Shown piece by piece: positions 12,401-24,400 of a stretch of DNA of 64,000 nucleotides; within the stretch, counting starts at the first letter, position 1; every line of letters starts with the position of its first letter. Origin of the DNA: Liolophura sinensis (taxonomy: Eukaryota > Mollusca > Polyplacophora > Chitonida > Chitonidae); NCBI RefSeq assembly GCF_032854445.1, contig NC_088302.1, positions 29,419,979-29,483,978 on the forward strand. The letters run 5' to 3'. Position numbers and translations under genes: made by a program. The notes under the pieces are model-generated. The model did no database searches. It was not told the DNA's origin and saw only the letters and a list, made by a program, of their open reading frames with translations.

Positions 12401-15400
12401 AGCTGGAGTGGTGGTTTGCATGTACTATAGTTCAGTATCTCTTTTTACAAGTGAGTGAAAGGTGAAAAAAAGTCGAAATGTGATTTCATACTATACATGT
12501 ACATAGGTCGAAAATAATTTGTCTTCAAACAGCAACATGAATTATTTCTTGTAAGCTTGCCAGGTTTCCACATGGCCGTTACCTGTGGACTCGCTCATTC
12601 CATACACCTCCCTCAGTGGGATGTTCAGGCTCAGAAAATAGTCCACCGTCTCCCGGGAGATGGGTGCAGCACCGCTCAAGCAGAATTTACATCGGTCTAA
12701 CCCCAGAGCAACTGCCACCTTCTTAAAGACAAGTATATTTGCCAACGTCCAGCCAAATGGTGTCCCACCACTATAGAAAAAGGTAGTTAAGTTTTCATTA
12801 AATATTGCTTTAATACAAAAAGCTTTATTTTTTGTTTAATGGAGTCTTCTAAATGAAGAACAAGTCAAAACAGTAATTATGAAAACCAGTGCCATAATTT
12901 AAGAATTCATACCGATATACACATGCATGTACAACACACCTTGAGTGTATTTCATACATACACTGTATATACCGACATACACTAACAAGGCATTCAGAGA
13001 ATCCCACCGGCTCGCCTGCTATTTTTTTTTTTTTTTTTTGATTGGTGTTTTACGCCGTACTCAAGAATATTTCACTTATACGACGGCGGCCAGCATTATG
13101 GTGGGTGGAAACCGGGCAGAGCCCGGTGGAAACCCACGACCATCCGCAGGTTGCTGGCAGACCTTCCCACGTACGGCCGGAGAGGAGGCCAGCATGAGCT
13201 GGTCTTGAACTCACAGCGACCGCATTGGTGAGAGGCTTCTGGGTCACTACGCTGCGCTAGCGCGCTAACCGACTGAGCCACGGAGGCCCCTTTCGCCTGC
13301 TATAGCTGTCAACTAGACAATGGAATCAGAATAAAGCTGAAAGTTGTAAAGTGTTGTGGTGGTAAGGATGTCATTGTGGGGAGTTCGTGCACAAAACTGA
13401 GGCAGTGGTCTTTGATATGCAAATTGTGAACTGCATGCGGCAATCTGTGAACAATTCCAACACTGTGAATGGCTGAACTAATGTTGAGCTATGCTAGTGA
13501 AAAAAACCCTTCAATGTGGACGATTCAAGTAACAACTCGCTGAAGAGGTCTTTGATATGCCAGTCACTTCTCATGATAGGCTATCCGTGTACTATGCATG
13601 GCCACTACAAATCTGATACAGTAGCTAGAGACAAAAAGCTTATCAAGATAAGTGACTGCATAAGAAACTGTAGCCCTACAAGAAAGGCTTGCAGGTATCC
13701 GTTGCAGAAATCCTTGTTTACAGGAGAACAGAATGAAGTCAATCTCAATGTGTGTCCACAAAACAGGAAAATGGACAAATCCGGTAAAATCGCCAGAGGA
13801 ACCCAATACCCTTCTTCTTCTCCTACATGTATGTAGGCATGTGCATAAAAACTGTAGCTCTACATGAAACTTTTCTTGATTACAAAAATGGTAAATCTGG
13901 CAAAGTCCATAAATCTCATAAGCAATAAAGTCACAGAGGCCCTGTATGCAAGAAATTGTTGCCCTGCATGGAGGCTTAATTTCTAGAGAACGTGTTTACT
14001 ACAGAAAACAAATTGAAAATAACATAACTGGTGAATTTTTCAATTCAAAGTTTATCAATTAAAATCAATAAAAAACATTCACAAAGCCTATATAACTAAA
14101 ACCAATATATCAGTTCAACCTTCCATCAGTAGACCCATTGTAGCTGTACACAAGCAAAAAGAAATACAGAAAAAACACAAACAAACCAGAAATTTCTACT
14201 GCTGTAGGTTGGAGATACACATATGATTGCCATTGTACAGGAGCAACAAAAAAAAATAATAACATGCCTCGCGAGAATGTGCATTTGCACACCATACCTT
14301 AAACTAGGGAGTAAAAAAAAAAGCCTAAATCCATGTATGACAGCCCAATATACAAGAGCGGAAAAAACACCTTCTTTACCTTCAAACAATGAATGAGAGC
14401 CCATTATACATGTACAGAAGCTAAAAGAAAAAGCTTAACCTCCAATTCATGTATGAGAGCCCATTATACAGGAGCTAAAAAAAAAAAGCTTAAACCGACA
14501 CCTCTCTCCCCCCCCCCCCCCACAATACCCCACTTTACTTCAAACAGGCAAGCTACAAACGCAAAACATAAAAGACTGTGAATATCAGCTTAAAATCTAA
14601 AAATTTAAATGAACTCTTCTTGGTTAAATAAAAACCCTTAACACATATCTTACCATTTATAGACCATGATACCATTTATCATGGTCTATGCGATAATTAT
14701 TACTTCATTCTTTTATTTTCTCCTCCTGCTTTTGTATTTTTTAATCCCAAAGCATAATTAAGAGCTGTGGTCACTGTGGTGTATAGTGTCATCATCACAA
14801 TGTGTAGCATGGTCACTGTAACGCACAGTGCCATGATCACAATGTGTAGCATGGTCACTGTAGCGCACAGTGCCATGATCACAATGTGTAGCGTGGTCAC
14901 TGTAGTTCATAGTGCCATCATCACCATGTGTAGCGTGGTCACTGTAGTGCATGCTGCCATCATCACCATGTGTAGCATGGTCACTGTAGTGCATAGTGCC
15001 ATCATCACCATGTGTAGCATGGTCATTGTAGTTCATAGTGCCATCATCACAATGTGTAGCATGGTCATCTTAGTGCATAGTGCCATCATCACAATGTGTT
15101 AGCAGTTTCTCAAGGTACAAATAAAAAAAAATTATCTTACCCATTCAGTTTGCTGTAATTTCCTTTCAGACCAATACGCTTAGCCCAGTTGCCGATGATT
15201 CGTTTGAGACCAGTTGTCCTCAGGCCCAACGTCTTCATCTTCTCTTCTATTTTCTCCCATACTCGAGGCACACCCAAAAATGATGTTGGACGTACTTCCT
15301 TCAAGGTATTTACCAGAGAACCCTGTGTATATACAAGAAAACAGGCTTTAACTCAAGGACACACCGAACATTCAGTTCAATACTGAGTGCTGAACATTCT

Positions 15401-18400
15401 TCCCCCTCTTCACAACACTGTACCCATAATAATCATAAAAAAAAATCCTCAAACGATCCATGTTATGTGTTTGGTTTTCTTTTCCTCATGCAGATGTGAC
15501 ATGTAATCACAATTAGTCCATATTAAACATATCATCTTTTCTTTATATCTAAAACATTATCTTTAAAATAAACTTCAATAGAGCGTGCATACAAAAATAT
15601 TAGAACAGTAAAACATTTTCGCTTGCAAAGTTATTTCACGTCTACAGTGAACCGGATATTATTCTTGGGGAAAACATACACACTACATAATCATCTGGCA
15701 GGCAAGACGCGACCAAATATATAGGAATGAAAATTACACGCTTACTACTCAGCTTATGCCAAACTTGATTGAAGTGAGAAACAGTTCCTGTTGCTCCAAA
15801 ACAGGAGCAAACTGTGTGGAAAATAAAGTACCTACCTTAAGAGCATCTGGCTGGGCAAAGTACACGCTACCTGCGATGGCTATAGGGATGTGGATGTCCA
15901 GTAGTTGTGCAGCTACGTGACTCAGGGGGAGGTAACTCACTAGCACCTCAGAACCGTGCTGAAGATTAACCATCTGTGTTGTCTGCTTTGCTGTCCATGT
16001 AAACTGATAGGGAGAGATGGGAGGAGGTAAAGAAGAGATGAAATTATTAATTAGAAAGAACAATCCAAAATGATCTGGTGACAATATTTCACTTATGAAA
16101 ATGTGCACATTAAACATATTAATTTCTATAGAAAATCACAGGATTTTTAAAGCATTCATAGCTGAGATTATATTTTGATCTGACATGCATGTAAATGGCG
16201 CAAAAACGAAAATATTAAGCTCTACAAACTTGGCTCTACCAACGTCTCCTCATTTGTTTTTGTGTCCTACATGTATCTATTTATTGTTATCCTACATATG
16301 GATACCCAGTTACATCATGTATGTACCAAAATAACAGGGTGTCTACATGCTGGTCGTGAGAGCAAAAAAGGGCCTACTGGGTGATGACTATATCGACACC
16401 ATAAACCTTCGGTGCTTTAACTGCTTTCCAACTTACTCATGGGCATCAGTGTAAGCTTGATTGATACGCTCTCCTCATACAAGAAGGAATTTTAGTGTAA
16501 TTAAGAAAAAAATTCAATAAGTGAAGGCAGGAAAACTGGAGAAGACTTGAGGGTGTACAGACTACTTACATTATCATGACTCAGCATAACCCCCTTGGGG
16601 TTACCAGTTGTACCAGACTGTAAACAGAAAACAGTGAGCACTTCAATCAATAATATTACACTATTTTAGTTTACCAGCGTACGAAAAAGATGTTTTTTCT
16701 TATCTTGTACCCATGTTATCATTGTAGTTTTAATTATGGTCCATATCTCAGGGGAAAAAAAACCCAGCAAAAACAATCAATTTGTAAAAAAAACAAGTCA
16801 AGGTGTTCCTAACAATTCTGATCCACCTTCTTCGAAAAATTTACAACTATACATCATATACTGTACAGCTGAAGTTATGATACAATTAAGTTTAAGCAGC
16901 CTTCTCAACGTTTCAGCTTGGACAGGTGTGTACTTACGGTGTATATAAGTGTACAACACTTGTTTGGTGCCAGCAGTGCAAGCCTCTCGTCAAGCTGGTC
17001 ATCTGACACATCATTTGACAGCTCTATAAATTCTGACCACTACAAAACAGAAATAAATCAGTATGAAAGCATTACATAAACCTATAATGGTTATAAATAA
17101 CACTTGTCTATTCTCCCCATTCACTTTATATAGGTATAAAGCTGTCATGTAACTTAATATCAGACGATTGTACCTCTGCTGGTTCAGGCTTCGTGTCACA
17201 TGTGTATTTACCTGATCATTACAGGTTATATCGTTAATGGTCGAAAATCAGGCAACAGTATAAAAGTAAACCAAAAATTCAAGGAATTCCAAGTTTATCT
17301 TTCATGAGCAGAGGCAGCTATCTTGAATTGACAGTTAGTGAAGCAAGACCATCCACAATCTGCTCCAAAGTTTAGAATGTTTGTTGACAATGACATAACT
17401 TTACTTGTTCCGGAGGAGAAATAAAAACAGATCCAAACGGCTAAAGCTGTTACCATGTGTGGTAACTCCATAAATCAACTCTTCAACTGGAATTCTTACT
17501 AGGGCATGGCATACGCCATGTTAGAGAAACCTGAGGGGAATGAGGAAGGACAGATGAAGTGGGGAGCCAGCCCACCAGCGATTGCAGCTCATCAAGTGCT
17601 TACCCAAAGCACACATGCTCCAAGTAATCACCTGAGAGAACCCACTGAGCCACTGGGCCAGGCAGGACACCTATTTGTTCAGCTCAGACAGGAACATAAT
17701 TAACCATAAATCAACATTTGGCATAAGTACATAACTGACACCAGACTTTAATCCAAGTTGTCAAAATAACAACTTGGGGTATTTGTCACCATCAGATCTC
17801 GGCAATGTGATATATATCCCAGGCCATCTATGATCTGACAGCTCACCTCTCACTTACTGACGGCTAGTTTTCTTTATGATTCAGTGTTATCAGCAGAGCT
17901 GTCACAGACGGAGTAACACGGTACCAGGTCACTGGCATGATTAGTCTGATCAATCTCTTGTTCTATTGTGACAAATGATTTACAGGGAATCACTTAATAC
18001 AGTCAATAACAGATTTTGTCTGATTATGCCACTTTTATACCCAGGAATCTGCCTGGATTACCTTAAATCACGTAGAGTTTAGCTGATGATTTTAAAAAGT
18101 GTATCTCATGATTCCTTGTGTCTAGTTGTGATTTTTGGTAAATTGACATGGGAGTGGGGGGGTGGGGTGAGGCGGGGGTGAGGGTGCAGTGTGTTCTCAG
18201 GATTGTACATACCTGTGACAAGACCAACAAAAACACTCATGATTTAGCTTTAGTAGAATCAGTACACAGCTACTCCAGAAAGCACACCTCATGTATGGTG
18301 CGCCCGGTAAGTCGTGCCAAAACGCTTCAGTGAGCAATGAAATGTTAGCACTAGCACTATCTCTACATATTCTCTACCAGGATGCATGTTCCGCATATGG

Positions 18401-21400
18401 TCTGCGAGAGTGCATCGTGCCAAAACAGGCGGATTGAAGTTAAGACGGTGGACCAGCAACAAATAGGTCGACATTGATAAGCGTGCAGGTCTTTCAAAAC
18501 ATCACCAGACGACAAATATGCGTCTCGTCTAAAGTAAATAAATACCCATTTGCGTTTTAGAAGCTAATTTACCAATATAAATACAACACTTCACTGTAAT
18601 TCCACTAATTCAATACACTGTACAAAGCTGACCAGGAAATGTACTAGTCAAATGGACATATCATTTGTACAGCGTTATTAAAAACCTGTATGATAGCTGT
18701 ACACTCTGCATCATATGTACATTGTGTAAAATTGTAAAGAAAATCACAAGAGAAAGATTTAACTTATTGACCAAATTCATCATGCAGAATTAAATATACA
18801 CATATACAATGTATATGATACATTTAAATGCAAACATACATTTTTGCAGGTGTTCAATGTTGGGGGTCTGCCATTACAAGTGTGTCTTTCAGTGCAAATA
18901 GATATGTAATTGCAATCTCATTTCTTTGACAGATTCCACTTGTACATATATATTATATTTTCATTGGTCATGTTACATATACCTGTCTGACAGCATGTTG
19001 ACATCTCTCTTGTCTGCATGTTGGTACATGGGTGGACTGATGCCCTGCTTTATGTGTAACGGGATAAACAGTTGTCTGCCATTACAAGCGAGTCTCTCTC
19101 TCCCAGTGCAAACAGATACGTAATTGCAATCTCATTTCTTTGACAGACTCCACCTGTACATATATATTATATTTTCATTGGTCATGTTACGTATACCTGT
19201 CTGACAGCATGTTGACAGGTCTCTACAGTCTGTATGTTGGTACATGGGTGGACTGATGTCAATATACATACACCTGCAAATGAGTCAGGATGAAACTGCC
19301 CTGAATATCTGCGGTACTGCAACATGCTACCTGATCACGGGGCTGTGTCGCCCCACGGTGTTGTCAGGTGACGCATGATCTCATGGCTGCACTCTCATCC
19401 TCTATTTAACCAAATCACTCCATAATTAATTAGTCTCTGGATTCAATTAAGACGTCTAGCCAGAACACACATGTAATATGTGTACAATAGTATGTATGTT
19501 CAATAAATGAAGATGCGCACTGAAGAATTATTCACATGACTGTCAAATTTATCTGTGCTGTAAACTAGAATGCCCTGCAATCTTTGCCATGCAGATACCA
19601 GACACACCTCACAGACAAACCAGTGAGAACTAAATGCGAGCTTTTGACCTCGTTAGTCATTAACTAATCGCCTGTGGCCAAAATAATGTATAAGTGAAAT
19701 CGGCAAAGACCCTTGTTATTGTTTTCAAACTTTGCACACTGAGACTTAAAACCCACAATAACAGTGTTGTTAAACCACTGCCTGAAAACACAAATGTACT
19801 GTCGTGCTATAGAGTATAGTTTTTCTTTTCTCGGGTGTGAATATAACCTGGTCAATATACAGACAAAATGAGAGATACTTGTAAACTTTTCATATCAACA
19901 TTATGACTGGCTTTTTTTCACCCCATCTTTTAGATTATAATTTGTAATTAATGTCAAGGAGAAATAAGACAAAATCACGTACTTGTTAGTTACATTTTAA
20001 ATTCCTGCTGATGATAATATTCATACCATCCATACCATCTAGCACACCAATTTTAACAAGCATTTTGAACAGGCGACATGCCAGCCATGGTAGAGTGAGT
20101 AACAGATAACACCATCAGGCTTGGTGTTGTTGATTGAAATGCACAAGGCCTTGTCAATACAATTATTCTTTCACTCTGGTGGTAAAGACAAAAGGTGTTG
20201 TAACTAAGGTGAAGCGATTCTGTAGCTGTGATGTTAGTGCTAACACATTTACAGATGGCTGGTTGCCATATGACACTGGGTGCAATACAACCACTACCAA
20301 AACTGTGCAAAGCTATATATTTATTTATTTGATTAGTGTTTTATTCCGTTCTCAAGAATATTTCACTTATACGACGGTGGCCAGCATTATGGTGGGAGGA
20401 AACCCGGCAGAGCTCAGGTGAAACCCACGAATATCAGCTTTTTCATGGAAATATAAATTGATGCTATCTTAAAGTTTTATGTTTACAATACTGTAAACTT
20501 GTTACTTAAGATTACTGTGCTGTTTCTCAATTCCTCTGCTTATATTTCAATACTATTATATATTTATTTATACACACATGTATATTGCTAGAAAACAATC
20601 CACAAATCAGCTTGATCCTGGTTACTACTTAGCAGGGAATTAGTAATTAACTCATTGGTAATAAAGGACGTGTCTACATGTACCTCGAGTTATTTAGTTC
20701 TGAGTGATTGACTGATTTATTTTTTTATTTGCTTGTAGCTTTACGCCGTACAGAAGAATATTTCACTTATACGACGGCCGCCAAGGAAAACCCATGACCA
20801 TTCGGAGGTTGCTGGCAGATAATTTAGTCCCGATGAGGTTAATGTATATTGCTTCAGAAATAGCATAAGCTTTGTCATTCTTCAAGTTCATGGCCTTGGG
20901 CCTTTAATTACCATCATAAAAATGGCTTGAAGTGGTTGGTTGGCCTACACAGATAAGCTACAGGTACACGTACCATGCATGTATCATACACCAGCATACC
21001 GGTGTTTACTTTCCACAGGTATGTACACTGAATGTTTGAATTGCATACCCTGCATTGTATACAGAAATGCAGGTTTAAAGTAGGTTTCAGAATGAATAAG
21101 CTAAGCCACAGATTTGAGCATGAATTCTGCTGGCACTGTTTTCCACTATACATCTCGATACCTCGTCATTCTCACCTATTATTTGTCAGGTGCGTTCATT
21201 TACTGCTGTTGTCATGATTGTGCAAGAAGATCCGGTACATTTTGTTCAGATCTGCGTAGTTTCAGTCGTTCAACAAGTGCACCTTAAGCGAACTACTTGC
21301 AGGCTAGTGGTCTGCTACTGGTTTGCATATATGAGATATAGATATACATGTACACAGTTTTACAATCATGAACAGTTTACAAACAAACACAATACAGTTT

Positions 21401-24400
21401 AGATGGGTTGGTATTCACGCTTGTAATATTTTTGAGTTAGCTGCCAAATCTCGAGGTCTGATCATGTGACTAAATGCATATAATTATATGCGGTAACTTC
21501 GGGCCTCGATGGCCTTAATAACAATTGACCCGTTAATAATGCTTCAGAGCAGCCTTCAAGGCTTCTGTCTGGCACGCTGCCAACTGACCTGATTACCTGT
21601 GGCTGTTTGAAGTGTGCAGAGCATGGAAAAAAACAAGGTGTGCTAGCTGGGCATTATAGTGTGAGGTAATGAGAAAGCAAGTTCATCTTTCTCTCCATGC
21701 ATTTTTAGGACAGCACACAACTAGGATAATGTTTACAACTAGGGAAAAATAATGTGTGTTTTTCAACAGCTCCATGTGTGATGTTGATGATCAACTACAG
21801 GTACACTTTACATGTTTAAGCTAGTACAGTGACTGTTGAAAATACATGGCATACTTTGTATATTATCTATTTGACAACTAAAGGAAACAATCACTAAGAT
21901 TTGGGACTAAATTTTATGTAAAAATCCAGCACTCTGCCCCTTGAACAGATTGATTGATTGCCTAAATCGCCTGAGAAATTAATCAATAATCTACACTGCA
22001 CTTACCTGGGCTTGCTACAATACACCTGGGAAGCATACAGTGGATCACTCATTTCACAATGGGTTTATTGAGAAAATCGAAGGACAGACAAGACAGACAT
22101 ACATGTACAGAGATTCTTCACTTTGTAGTTAGATGCCTTGTGCAGATAAAATGTTATAAAGTGGTCTGTATATACTATGATACATGTATCATGTCATCAC
22201 TCCACACTTTATCTTAAGAAGCCTGTGCTATGATATCATGTCATCACTCCACACTTCATCTTAAGAAGCCTGTGCTATGATATCATGTCATCACTCCACA
22301 CTTCATCTTAAGAAGCCTGTGCTATGATATCATGTCATCACTCCACACTTCATCTTAAGAAGCCTGTGCTATGATATCATGTCATCACTCCACACTTCAG
22401 GTTAAATGCCTGTGCTATGATATCATGTCATCTTTCCACAAATCATGTTCATGATAAATACGCAGAGGGAAATATCAAACTATGTAAATGTATTCATAGG
22501 TTAATATATTTACAGTGATTACAAGTATGACCACTTCGCTTTTTTCACAGTGTAAGATTAATTCGTCAAATTATAATGAAACCTTTGTAATTTCTATCTT
22601 TCTGTGAAGAAAAGTAATTAGATGTAGATGGAAATTTATACAAATGCTTCTTACATAACTGCCTAAAGCCATGTGCCTGATAACAAGTTTAGGTGTTTGC
22701 ATTAATTGGAGGAATGTCAGATATGATGAAGATATAAAAGCAATGGCTTGGGTTCAAAATGACAACATCTCTTTCTTCAAACTTGCCACATTTTACCTGC
22801 GCATGACACTGTATGTATGTATGCCTGGGGTATTATGTTGTGCACATGACGAGGAGGTGTCATTTACTGTGTACATTTCCTGTGTCTTCTTGTGGTAAGG
22901 CAAGTCAATGCCGTCAAAGTGCTGCCACCACTGAGGTATCATACCAAAGACACCAGACCTGACATCCCACCAAATCACATTATACTGACACCTGGCCAAC
23001 CAGTCCTGTTTCCTTGCTCTAATTCTCAGTGTTAAGTGCCAAGTGAGGCAGCAACAAGTAGCCACCAATGTGGTTCACATAATAACAATAATGCTTCACT
23101 CTAGCTTCTAATGCATGTAACTGATAAATCAGCTTCTAATGCTTGTAACTGATAAATCAGCTCCTAATGCATGTAACTGATAAATCAGCGCCTAATGCAT
23201 GTAACTTATAAATCAGCTTCCAATGCATGTAACTGATAAATCAGCTTCTAATGCATGTAACTGATAAATCCACCTTAAAGAGTTTTTTCTGTCACTAAAC
23301 AGAAGATGCTAATGACAAGTCTTATTATACACTGTCACCCGAAAATGTGAAAGGTCCCTATCACCATGGAGGGGAAAAAAAACTATGCCTGTATTTTGAA
23401 TTTTCATGAATAAAATTATGATTCTGTGAGTTCTACTAGAAGGTGTTATGAGGTCTGATAAATAGGTAGGGCAATCCTATTGGAAAACTCCAAATTCCAA
23501 AACCACAAGTAATGTTTTATGACATTTATTTGTCTGTTTAAGTGCACCGTTCTTGGCAAAATTTCAGTCATTCACAGTTCATGCATTTGACGTTTTTCCC
23601 CTCAACACCAGGGTACTATTCTGACACTAATGTACTCGGTTTTGTAGACTTACATGCGTATAGTCAGATATTAATACATTAATACTCACACTGTAGAGAA
23701 ACCCTGGCTGTTTTTCCTCGATCTCTCCACTATACTGTACGACAGCTTTCAGATTGGGCAGCTTGTCCTTCACCTGTAAGATCTTCTTCAGCTGCTGGGT
23801 GTTCTCTACCACGATCACATTAGCCTCAGAGTCCTCAGCCACATACTGGCAAGCCTCTGGCGAATTCGTGGTGTAGATGCCCACGGCTAATCCACTGACA
23901 ACAACATGAAAGAAAAACTTATTACAAGTTCTACATTTTGACTGCTTGGAGTTAGACATATATTTATCTGTTTTTATCACATCACTTTGGTGTCTCCTTG
24001 TAGCAGTTGTGTCCAGTGAAATACATACTTTGAGTCGCGCCTCACTGGATGCAAGGCTGATGAAATGTTGCCTTACCTAACACTGGGCTTACATGGTTTA
24101 ACATGGTTTATCTACTTATGCTGAGCTGCAAGCAAAGCAGTACTATTGAAGTGCTACTTCAGTTCCAAGAGAAACCAACTGAAAATATTAAACTGATAAA
24201 ATATCTCATTCAGTGGAGATAGCACCATGGTTCAATTTAACTACTATAACTGAAAAATCTTTCAATGAAATCTGTATAAGTGGCCGCGCCGTGATTTTAC
24301 AGAGCGAGTACTCACCCAGCAAAGATGGCTCCCAGGTCTGCGATGAACCATTCTGGACTGTTGAAGCCTAAGATACCCACACCGTGAAAAGGCTCCAGGC

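Larger units (their letters stand above)
17040..23689. other. Intron 7 of ACSBG (6.6 kb)
   Basis: The longest intron between conserved coding exons. Contents: a large tandem duplication (18868-19260), a GC-rich two-stem hairpin (19329-19369), two SINE fragments (20316-20430, 20717-20822), a 47-bp minisatellite, part of a second SINE (22895-23060) and a 27-bp minisatellite. No nested coding exon was recognised. Confidence 0.7.

Noticed and set aside
14758-15102. Repeated-peptide frames on both strands
   Set aside because: Produced by the 42-bp array, which is divisible by three; they lie in an intron of ACSBG.
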